From DATEAX01 sp035288145 (GTDB lineage: Bacteria; Patescibacteriota; UBA1384; UBA12157; JAENIV01): a DNA stretch of 6,428 nucleotides. Position numbers and translations under genes: made by a program. The notes beneath the pieces are model-generated. The model saw only the letters and a program-made list of their open reading frames with translations, searched no databases and was not told where the DNA came from. The stretch lies in assembly GCA_035288145.1 (NCBI GenBank), contig DATEAX010000060.1:1-6428 (forward strand), given 5' to 3'. This document shows positions 1 through 4,379 of the stretch, in pieces (the stretch's first letter is position 1; every line of letters starts with the position of its first letter).

Positions 1-679
1 TGGCGCTGACCAATTCATCCGTATCAATGGCTTTAGCCACTAAAACATTTTTACCAGTTTTATTAAAAAGCTTGTCTAAAATAACTTTTGGATTATTGCT
101 CTCATCAAGAGTTAAATATACATAAACATTTCCGTAAACCTTTCCCCCTTGAACACTGGCACTGTTAGGAATAGTCAAAACACTCGGAACGGTCAGTAAG
201 CCACTTGTGTTTGGCTTTAATTTATTAACCGTCATTTGAAAATTAGGATACTGTAATAGCCAGGCGTCTTTGCCTATCTGACTGCGGCTAAATAACCTAT
301 CACGCACCATTTCTGGCGTAACCTTGACTTTAGCCGTTGCCAAATAACCTAAAACCACCAGTTGAGTATTTTTCGCCTCACCTTTAAGACCGAGCTTTTT
401 GAGCATCTCTTTAATAGTTTTTTCCATATCAGATTGGCTCGAGACTTTTTGCCCCTGATACGAAACCTCAATTTTGTAATTTAGAATATCGCCAGATTTT
501 ACCTCGTCAACACCATCAGCGATGTTTACCGAGATGCCCGTATCTGGCGACAAAGACCATTTTTCAATTGAGTCAGCTGAAACTTGACCTCCCTTTGCGA
601 CGAAATACCAAATAACTGCCCCAATAATTAGAATGATAAGAATCGCCAAACCGATTAACCATTTTTTACCTTTTTTCAA
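1..679 (-). CDS. membrane-anchored extracytoplasmic protein with DUF11-like segment, partial (3' end outside window)
   Basis: An open frame of 226 codons runs off the left edge without a stop. I chose the TTG at 677-679 as start because a perfect AGGAGG (685-690) sits 5 nt before it and no ATG lies near. The protein begins with a Lys-rich stretch (KKGKK) followed by one hydrophobic helix at about residues 7-28, so it should be an N-in, C-out anchored protein or carry a signal anchor. The exposed part contains VKSGDILNYKIEVSYQ at about 60-75. This resembles the 'pGdtltYtitv' core of DUF11 and related bacterial surface repeat domains, so a beta-sandwich is likely. I see no catalytic motif and no cysteine. 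It lies 33 nt after the pilin-like gene on the same strand, so co-transcription is likely. Base composition is AT-rich like its neighbour and unlike the genes beyond 2000. The function is unknown and the DUF11 link is only a motif resemblance. Confidence 0.8.
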   Translation of the reverse strand, partial: MKKGKKWLIGLAILIILIIGAVIWYFVAKGGQVSADSIEKWSLSPDTGISVNIADGVDEVKSGDILNYKIEVSYQGQKVSSQSDMEKTIKEMLKKLGLKGEAKNTQLVVLGYLATAKVKVTPEMVRDRLFSRSQIGKDAWLLQYPNFQMTVNKLKPNTSGLLTVPSVLTIPNSASVQGGKVYGNVYVYLTLDESNNPKVILDKLFNKTGKNVLVAKAIDTDELVSA

Positions 680-684
680 ATTGA

Positions 685-690
685 CCTCCT
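685..690 (-). promoter_or_regulatory. ribosome binding site deciding a TTG start
   Basis: A perfect AGGAGG on the minus strand, 5 nt ahead of the TTG at 677-679. It is the strongest Shine-Dalgarno in front of a called gene in this window. It is the reason for calling a TTG start where no ATG exists near the N-terminal membrane helix. Confidence 0.8.
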
Positions 691-712
691 TTTTTAACCT
701 TTGGAATTTATG

Positions 713-1210
713 TTATTTATTTAATTTTTTAGCTCCGCAACTTTTGGTATCTAAAATTTCCTTTTCCACTTCATAAGTTTCGCCAGAACTGTTTATGCAA
801 TAGTATTTTCCTGGTTGGGAAGGAATTGGCGCAGAGATGATGAAAGTATTTTCACCTAACGCCTGGAAACTGCAAGAAGAACAATATTTTTCAGTTAAAA
901 CGAATCCCTGGACTGAATTATTTGATTGGTAATGGTCATTCAGCGCCTTAAACACGTTATTCATTTCCGATATCGTCTGGACATCCCTGACTTTGCTCCG
1001 ACTACTATTTAGGTTTGTTAAAACCAATACTACTAAAATTCCGACAATAATAATTATTGGAACGAAAACCACCGCCAAAATAATAATGATTAATTTTTTG
1101 TTTTCGGATTTATGAGGTTGTGATTGGTTGTTTGCCCCTGACGGTGGGGTATCTTGAAAAGATGATTTAATACTGTTACTTGGATTTTGTGGCTGTTGGT
1201 TTTGATTCAT
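713..1210 (-). CDS. type IV pilin-like membrane protein, hypothetical
   Basis: 165 residues. Residues 1-38 are hydrophilic and rich in Asn, Gln, Ser and Pro. Residues 39-65 are a long Ile/Val/Leu helix preceded by ENKK. This is followed by NLNSSRSKVRDVQTISEMNN (about 67-86), which fits the pilin/pseudopilin pattern 'lnsaR.karda.ri.di..i..AL..Y' found after the hydrophobic helix of type IV pilin-like proteins. The C-terminal part has four cysteines (C110, C113, C138, C158). The segments around YYCINSSGETY and SCG resemble the C-terminal end of small pseudopilins, and the cysteines could form disulfides outside the cell. The classical prepilin peptidase site (Gly followed by a Phe-Thr-Leu-x-Glu type sequence) is absent, so it is probably a permanently anchored pilin-fold protein rather than a pilus subunit. 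The ATG at 1208-1210 follows a weak GAGGGG (1217-1222), and an in-frame TAA two codons upstream excludes an earlier start. It is the first gene of a probable two-gene unit. Confidence 0.8.
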   Translation of the reverse strand: MNQNQQPQNPSNSIKSSFQDTPPSGANNQSQPHKSENKKLIIIILAVVFVPIIIIVGILVVLVLTNLNSSRSKVRDVQTISEMNNVFKALNDHYQSNNSVQGFVLTEKYCSSCSFQALGENTFIISAPIPSQPGKYYCINSSGETYEVEKEILDTKSCGAKKLNK

Positions 1211-1256
1211 TGATTACCCCTCTTTATTTTCGAGAACTAAATTCTCTCCATTTTCC

Positions 1257-1283
1257 ATTTAACTCTCTCTCTCTGCGTGTCAA
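1257..1283 (-). promoter_or_regulatory. candidate promoter with a dinucleotide repeat as spacer
   Basis: On the minus strand a perfect -35 TTGACA (1278-1283) is followed by a 15-nt spacer made mostly of (AG)6 and then TTAAAT (1257-1262, four of six matches to TATAAT). It would start transcription near 1250, about 40 nt before the pilin-like gene. The spacer is 2 nt short of the optimum. This is only a pattern match, and another promoter nearer the tandem repeats is equally possible. Confidence 0.35.
1263..1274. repeat. simple dinucleotide repeat (CT)6 / (AG)6
   Basis: Six uninterrupted CT units on the plus strand. It lies in the non-coding region upstream of the pilin-like gene, between a TTGACA and a TTAAAT element. 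Confidence 0.9.
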
Positions 1284-1301
1284 CACATTTTCAAAAAACT
1301 T

Positions 1302-1310
1302 ACCTCCTTT
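1302..1310 (-). promoter_or_regulatory. strong Shine-Dalgarno without a proper gene (possible leader peptide)
   Basis: AAAGGAGGT on the minus strand is a near-complete anti-16S match, yet it lies about 90 nt before the pilin-like start. The only start codon at proper distance (8 nt) is TTG at 1292-1294, giving the 4-codon frame TTG AAA ATG TGT and then TGA (1280-1282). A 20-codon GTG frame (1224-1286) overlaps but starts 16 nt from the site. It could be a leader peptide, a remnant of a lost gene start, or chance. Confidence 0.35.
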
Positions 1311-1366
1311 CTTTTTGATATTTTCTGCAAACGAAATAACAATCGGTCAATGCTTTGTTTAATTTA

Positions 1367-1406
1367 ATAATACTACAAGCTGTATGATAATGCTACAAGT
1401 TGTCTG
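1367..1406. promoter_or_regulatory. tandem 20-bp direct repeats, candidate operator of the XRE regulator
   Basis: Two exactly adjacent 20-bp copies, 1367-1386 (ATAATACTACAAGCTGTATG) and 1387-1406 (ATAATGCTACAAGTTGTCTG), match at 17 of 20 positions. Each contains a small dyad: TACA-agc-TGTA centred at 1379 and ACAA-g-TTGT centred at 1399. The centres are 20 bp apart, about two helical turns, so two dimers would bind the same DNA face. The right copy reaches the -35 area of the probable promoter of the adjacent XRE gene, which suggests autoregulation. The pair also lies in the divergent region shared with the pilin-like gene. The layout is what is seen; the binding partner is inferred. Confidence 0.6.
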
Positions 1407-1415
1407 TGGAGAATG

Positions 1416-1424
1416 TGGTATACC
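1416..1424 (+). promoter_or_regulatory. candidate extended -10 promoter of the XRE gene
   Basis: TGGTATACC fits the extended -10 pattern TGnTATAAT with four of six hexamer matches. The predicted start near 1431 would leave only about 11 nt before the GTG start, in keeping with the lack of a Shine-Dalgarno there. The -35 area is poor and overlaps the right-hand direct repeat. Confidence 0.4.
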
Positions 1425-1441
1425 TCTTTTACGCTTGAAAT

Positions 1442-1672
1442 GTGGAAAAGGAACAATTTTTGAAAAAATTAGGTCAACGAATCGCCGAGTTGCGTGTTAA
1501 AGAGGGCTTAACCCAAGAACAGCTTGCAGACGCTATTGAAGTTCATAGAACTTATATTGGATTCATAGAACAAGGCAAAAGAAATGCCGTTATTTGGAAT
1601 CTTTATAGAATTTCCAAAGTCTTAAAAATTAGCTTGCAAGAACTTTTTTCTGAACTCGAAAAAATAAAATAA
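1442..1672 (+). CDS. XRE-family helix-turn-helix transcriptional regulator
   Basis: 76 residues, nearly all one HTH_3/XRE DNA-binding domain (about residues 6-69). GQRIAELRVKEGLTQEQLAD forms helices 1-2, VHRTYIGFIEQGKRN (about 34-48) covers the recognition helix and following turn, and the rest is the usual C-terminal helices ending in SLQELFSEL. Small single-domain proteins of this size include the controller (C) proteins of type II restriction-modification systems and many phage or element repressors. No methylase or nuclease gene is next to it, so a C-protein role is unsupported here. The GTG at 1442 is chosen because an in-frame TGA lies at 1436-1438 and the ATG at 1440 is out of frame. 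No Shine-Dalgarno is present, so translation may be from a very short leader. It probably binds the tandem repeats at 1367-1406 and so could control itself and the divergent pilin-like gene. Confidence 0.9.
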   Translation: MEKEQFLKKLGQRIAELRVKEGLTQEQLADAIEVHRTYIGFIEQGKRNAVIWNLYRISKVLKISLQELFSELEKIK

Positions 1673-1677
1673 AATTA

Positions 1678-1692
1678 CTGTTAAATTAACAG
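1678..1692. repeat. 15-bp palindrome
   Basis: CTGTTAA-A-TTAACAG, perfect 7-bp arms around one base, 5 nt after the XRE stop codon. It shares TTAACAG with the left arm of the larger dyad that follows, so a DNA-binding site is as likely as an RNA hairpin. Confidence 0.6.
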
Positions 1693-1750
1693 GTTAAAAG
1701 TTGTGATTATTTCGCGATCGCGAAAAAGTATGTACAAAATCAACCTGTTA
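1687..1750. repeat. nested inverted repeat with central 16-bp perfect palindrome
   Basis: Outer arms TAACAGGTT (1687-1695) and AACCTGTTA (1742-1750) match perfectly. Inside them TTGT (1701-1704) can pair with ACAA (1734-1737). At the core is TTTCGCGATCGCGAAA (1710-1725), a perfect 16-bp palindrome that contains GCGATCGC in otherwise AT-rich DNA. The outer right arm is followed by TTTTATT, so a weak terminator for the XRE gene is possible, but the concentric symmetry suits a protein-binding or recombination site equally well. The role is unknown. Confidence 0.6.
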
Positions 1751-1800
1751 TTTTATTAATGTTTAAAAGCCATATTCCATCAAAAATCATGCAGGATGAA

Positions 1801-1823
1801 TTCAAATCCCGGCCGCTCTCGCC
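1801..1823 (+). other. tRNA 3'-end-like string at a GC-content step (possible attachment-site remnant)
   Basis: TTCAAATCCC is the T-loop and start of the T-stem of many tRNAs, and the following GC-rich bases could be the rest of the T-stem and an acceptor strand. No D-arm, anticodon arm or pairing acceptor strand lies upstream, so this is not a tRNA gene. The AT-rich to GC-rich change falls here. In tRNA-targeted integration a 3' fragment like this marks the far end of an element, with the intact tRNA on the left beyond this window. The ending does not fit a standard acceptor plus CCA cleanly, so chance is a real alternative. Confidence 0.25.
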
Positions 1824-1873
1824 GCGCCCGTTGTTTTTGGAATTTTTAAAAGCCGCCCTCCAATAATACTATA

Positions 1874-1926
1874 AACCCGTAACCCCAATCCAGGAACGGG
1901 GTTTTATCGGTTTAATTGGATTTTTT
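1874..1926 (+). terminator. weak terminator-like hairpin cluster
   Basis: AACCCC (1881-1886) pairs with GGGGTT (1898-1903) followed by TT. AATCCA (1887-1892) can instead pair with TGGATT (1917-1922), which runs into six T (1921-1926). The GGGG strand could also pair with the ACCCGT before it. Stems are short and compete with one another. It could stop transcripts entering from the XRE gene. Confidence 0.35.
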
Positions 1927-1999
1927 CCTTTAATCTGCCGGCAATAACGCAGGAGTGTCTCGCCATCGGCGGACCATTATTGCTGGCAGGTTAAAAGAA
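1925..1999. repeat. long imperfect inverted repeat (23-bp arms)
   Basis: Arm 1925-1947 and arm 1977-1999 are complementary over 23 positions with three mismatches, enclosing 29 nt that hold a further small hairpin (CGCC 1961-1964 with GGCG 1968-1971). The core CTGCCGGCAATAA faces TTATTGCTGGCAG. It directly abuts the operon terminator stem at 2000. It may be a small palindromic (REP- or MITE-like) unit or a transcript-end structure for the minus strand. Confidence 0.65.
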
Positions 2000-2025
2000 G
2001 GGCGGCGCGGTAAATCGCGCCGCCC
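1993..2025 (-). terminator. rho-independent terminator of the envelope operon
   Basis: A perfect 10-bp stem of only G and C (2000-2009 with 2016-2025) with a 6-nt loop, followed on the minus strand by TTCTTTT (1993-1999). It begins 12 nt after the stop of the 46-residue gene and so ends the operon that starts with the pyrophosphatase. Confidence 0.88.
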
Positions 2026-2037
2026 AACGCGGGTCAG

Positions 2038-2178
2038 TCAAAACCATGGCACTGCCCGAAAAATCGCCACAAAAGCCATCATGGCTCCGATCGAAAGGAG
2101 ACATATGGCCAGCGTGGCAATAATAGTGACTACGGCCTCTAAATTGTCCGGAATAGTGCTTCCTTGTTCCACCGACAT
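2038..2178 (-). CDS. 46-residue single-pass membrane protein, unknown function
   Basis: A short frame I found between the VanW stop and the terminator. The protein begins MSVEQGSTIPDNLEAVV, has one strongly hydrophobic helix at about residues 15-40, and ends RAVPWF. The N-terminal tail is acidic (E4, D11, E14) and the only basic residue (R41) follows the helix, so the positive-inside rule suggests N outside and C inside. Evidence that it is real: a good AAGGAGA (2183-2189) 4 nt before the ATG overlaps the stop codon of the VanW gene, the intergenic gap is 9 nt, and the operon terminator follows its stop after 12 nt. It is probably translated by coupling to the VanW gene and may act with that protein in the membrane. 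I recognise no family and no cysteine or metal motif beyond a lone C26 within the helix. Confidence 0.75.
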   Translation of the reverse strand: MSVEQGSTIPDNLEAVVTIIATLAICLLSIGAMMAFVAIFRAVPWF

Positions 2179-2187
2179 AAAGTCTCC

Positions 2188-4155
2188 TTATCTTTTCCTT
2201 GTGGTTGGGCTTGGGCTTGGGGTCGGGGTCGGCGCCTGGGTCGCTTCCACTTGAGCCGGCGGAGAGGGTTCCTGACCGGGGATTCCTTCCGTACCCGGAC
2301 CGTAGAGGAAACTGTCGGGAATCGGGACATATTTGCTGGTAAAGGTCTCTTCCTGCAAAACCTCGCCTGCCGCCGAGGTCACTTTGTAGTGAAAACTCGC
2401 CGAGGCACCTGAAGTCGCCCTTTCCGTTTGTCTAATTTCGCCTGGCGCCATCGAGTCCGACTCGGTGTAAATCGGCGCGCCAGCCGAGGTGTAATCGTAG
2501 ACCACCGGGTCGGAAATCTCAATCTTTCGGCCGTCCTTGGTGCCAAAAATTTGGAAATCCAAACCGTTATTGGAGGCCTCTCCCCAGATAAAAATCGGCG
2601 TCTCCATATTATTGATAAATTTGAGATCCGGCGCCGGGTCGTAAATCGTCGCGTCCATCCCCACCGGCGGCTCGTAATAACTCACCCGAAAAGAGTGGGC
2701 CGTCCGGTCAATAATTTTTAAGCCGGAATTTAAGACCGCCCGGAATAAAGTTGTCGAAACTTGACAGAGGCCGCCGCCTATTTCCGGCGTCACTTGAGTG
2801 CTGTTTTTAATTACCAGTTCTGGCAAAAAACCGGCAGCGGCAGAAATATCGCCAATGGCTTTAATCGTGGAAAAGGTCTCGCCCGGTTTGACAATCGTGC
2901 CGGAAATTTTCTCGGCCCCTAGCGAAAGATTATGGATGCGGTTCGGGGGCGAACCCCGCCAGGAGGTTGTGCCTTCGCCGATTATCTCCTTCAGTCCGAG
3001 TTCCGCCGGGTCATCCCCGGTAACCGCCGGCTCGGTTACTTTGACCTTAAGTTCAAGTTTCTCCTGCTCATTTTTTAAGGCCTCAATAATTTGGCCAACC
3101 GCCTGTTCTTTATCCAACTCGTAGCCGGTTTGGGCAAGCCGAAAGGCCGTCACCCTGCCTCCCGAGACCTTAAATTGAGGGTCTTTTGGCGGCTGGTTAA
3201 CTTCGCTGGCAAAGGGTTCAAGTTTGGCACCAACTTTGGCCGACGAAATTTCCGGCGAAAGCTTATATGGCTTGACAGCGACTTTGGCCCGGTTTTTAGT
3301 ATTTTCAAGCAAGCCCTTATCATTTAAGCGGCCGACAAATTCCAGGAGCCCGGCCATGTCTTCTGGTTTAATTTCTAAGGTCTTTTCGCGGGCGGTAATA
3401 GTAAGATGCCGACCCAAAAGACGCTCTGTCTCGGGAATGGCTTCCTCGGCAGTTGAGGCGTCAATCCTTGGATAAACGACTGAAACCAGAAACGGCATTT
3501 CCGATGGAAAGCTTAAAGAACCAATATGCTCTAGCGCGACTTGCCGGCTTCCCTCGAGCTCAAACCGCCGACCGATTTCTTCAGGGATTACCTTGGGTTT
3601 GTTGTCGTGAATTTCGATGGTGGCGTCTTTTTCCGGCCGGTCAATTTCTTTGGCAATCGTCGCAAGATAGTTGTTAAGCTCGTCATCTTTGAGAGCAAAT
3701 GCCGCCAAAACCTGATTCCGGCTAAACATCGCTAAGATAGTTTCTTTGAGAATCCTTCTAATCCCGCCGCTTCGGCCAATTGCCAGCAATCGGTCAGCCG
3801 TCTTGGCTTCATATCCGCTGTAATCAATCCCCAATTCCGCTTGCGAGCGAACATAGGTTTTGCCCTCGAAGCGGTAATTGAGTTGACCGTCGGTCTGAAA
3901 AACCAAAGAGGTAAATTTGCTTTCAGCTTCCGTCCGGCGAAGACCGCCAAAGTCGGTTGAGCCGATGTAAGTGTGGGGCAAAACTTTATCTGTATAGGCC
4001 AGATTAAAAGCAAAAAAGCCGGCCGCCAAGCCGAAAACCAGAAATCCGGCGGCAAGAATTATCCTCCGGAATAATTTCTTTTTGAGAATTTTCCGCGCCC
4101 CTTTTTTGAGGTCCGAAAACTTCAACTTAATTTGAAAAATGTTATTGATTGTCAT
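2188..4155 (-). CDS. VanW family membrane-anchored protein
   Basis: 655 residues. A basic cytoplasmic head (about 1-31, KKGARKILKKKLFRR) is followed by one membrane helix (about 32-54) and a large outside part. Residues about 60-380 look like two tandem copies of the peptidoglycan-binding-like region (PG_binding_4, PF12229) that usually precedes VanW; the repeated form FxxxGKTY/ELGxxY and RVTAFRLAQTGYELD supports this. The VanW domain (PF04294) spans about 395-525, with the signature GGGLCQVSTTLFRAVLNSGL (461-480), AHSFRVSYYEPPVGMDATIYDP and LKFINNMETPIFIW. A G5-like strand region follows (about 545-612). The tail (about 625-652) is Pro/Thr/Ser-rich and low in complexity, perhaps a wall-spanning or unstructured end. 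VanW proteins are named after glycopeptide-resistance clusters, but their biochemical role is unsettled, so this is no evidence of drug resistance. Its ATG overlaps the upstream stop by 4 nt (ATGA), with no clear ribosome site, pointing to translational coupling. Confidence 0.93.
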   Translation of the reverse strand: MTINNIFQIKLKFSDLKKGARKILKKKLFRRIILAAGFLVFGLAAGFFAFNLAYTDKVLPHTYIGSTDFGGLRRTEAESKFTSLVFQTDGQLNYRFEGKTYVRSQAELGIDYSGYEAKTADRLLAIGRSGGIRRILKETILAMFSRNQVLAAFALKDDELNNYLATIAKEIDRPEKDATIEIHDNKPKVIPEEIGRRFELEGSRQVALEHIGSLSFPSEMPFLVSVVYPRIDASTAEEAIPETERLLGRHLTITAREKTLEIKPEDMAGLLEFVGRLNDKGLLENTKNRAKVAVKPYKLSPEISSAKVGAKLEPFASEVNQPPKDPQFKVSGGRVTAFRLAQTGYELDKEQAVGQIIEALKNEQEKLELKVKVTEPAVTGDDPAELGLKEIIGEGTTSWRGSPPNRIHNLSLGAEKISGTIVKPGETFSTIKAIGDISAAAGFLPELVIKNSTQVTPEIGGGLCQVSTTLFRAVLNSGLKIIDRTAHSFRVSYYEPPVGMDATIYDPAPDLKFINNMETPIFIWGEASNNGLDFQIFGTKDGRKIEISDPVVYDYTSAGAPIYTESDSMAPGEIRQTERATSGASASFHYKVTSAAGEVLQEETFTSKYVPIPDSFLYGPGTEGIPGQEPSPPAQVEATQAPTPTPSPSPTTRKR

Positions 4156-4367
4156 TGGCCGTTTAAGATTTCTTCCAAAATGGTTTTGGCTAAATTTTTA
4201 TCCGAGACGACTCCCTGTTCGGGATTCAGCAAATAGACCTTTAAAATCGAGCCCTCCACCGCCGAGGCGGGGAGGCGGTCTGAAGACAGGTTTATCTTCT
4301 GCTTTTCGATTTCCAAGACGGCCTTTTGGCCGTTTTTTTCGAGAATTTTACCGGTTAATGATTTCAT
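4152..4367 (-). CDS. small DUF3006-like protein, hypothetical
   Basis: 71 residues, no membrane helix, no cysteine or histidine. It starts with a strand-rich pattern LTGKILEKNGQKAVLEIEKQ (4-23) and then LPASAVEGSILKVYL (32-46). This matches the general layout of DUF3006 (PF11213) proteins, 'drfEg..AvvEl...lP.ga.eGdvl.v', thought to be small beta-barrel proteins. The C-terminus (about 50-71) is a predicted helix ending AKTILEEILNGQ. It starts 12 nt after the pyrophosphatase stop, lacks a good Shine-Dalgarno, and its TGA overlaps the ATG of the VanW gene. It is probably translated by coupling, with its product level tied to VanW. The DUF3006 assignment is a resemblance in pattern only, and the function is unknown. 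Confidence 0.82.
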   Translation of the reverse strand: MKSLTGKILEKNGQKAVLEIEKQKINLSSDRLPASAVEGSILKVYLLNPEQGVVSDKNLAKTILEEILNGQ

Positions 4368-4379
4368 ATTAGCTTAAGT

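Larger units (their letters stand above)
1673..2037. other. gene-free convergent intergenic region, dense in inverted repeats
   Basis: 365 nt between the plus-strand XRE gene and the end of the minus-strand envelope operon. I find no convincing coding frame on either strand and no complete tRNA. The content is a palindrome block (1678-1750), a sharp rise in GC near 1807 at a tRNA-3'-end-like string, a terminator-like cluster (1874-1926), a long imperfect inverted repeat (1925-1999) and the operon terminator (1994-2025). Confidence 0.75.

Noticed and set aside
1180..1362. 60-codon plus-strand frame upstream of the XRE gene
   Set aside because: It overlaps the 5' end of the pilin-like gene on the other strand, has no ribosome site, runs through the (CT)6 repeat and encodes low-complexity Phe/Ser/Leu sequence.
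1442..1672. Controller protein of a restriction-modification system
   Set aside because: Size and fold fit, but no methyltransferase or endonuclease gene lies on either side within the window.
1687..1750. Integron attC-like site
   Set aside because: The inverted arms lack the consensus core site sequences GTTRRRY and RYYYAAC in the right positions and no integrase is in view.
1740..1825. Complete tRNA gene on the plus strand
   Set aside because: Only a T-loop-like string is present; there is no matching acceptor strand, D-arm or anticodon arm upstream.
1955..2254. 99-codon plus-strand frame over the terminator region
   Set aside because: It reads through the terminator hairpin, the opposite-strand small gene and the low-complexity 3' end of the VanW gene; the Arg-rich and Gly/Val-rich stretches are shadows of those.
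3732..4055. 107-codon minus-strand frame inside the VanW gene
   Set aside because: Alternative frame of the strongly supported VanW coding region, with no ribosome site and no recognisable domain.
2188..4155. Vancomycin resistance determinant
   Set aside because: VanW-domain proteins are widespread without any resistance role, and no VanH, VanA/B or VanX gene is nearby.
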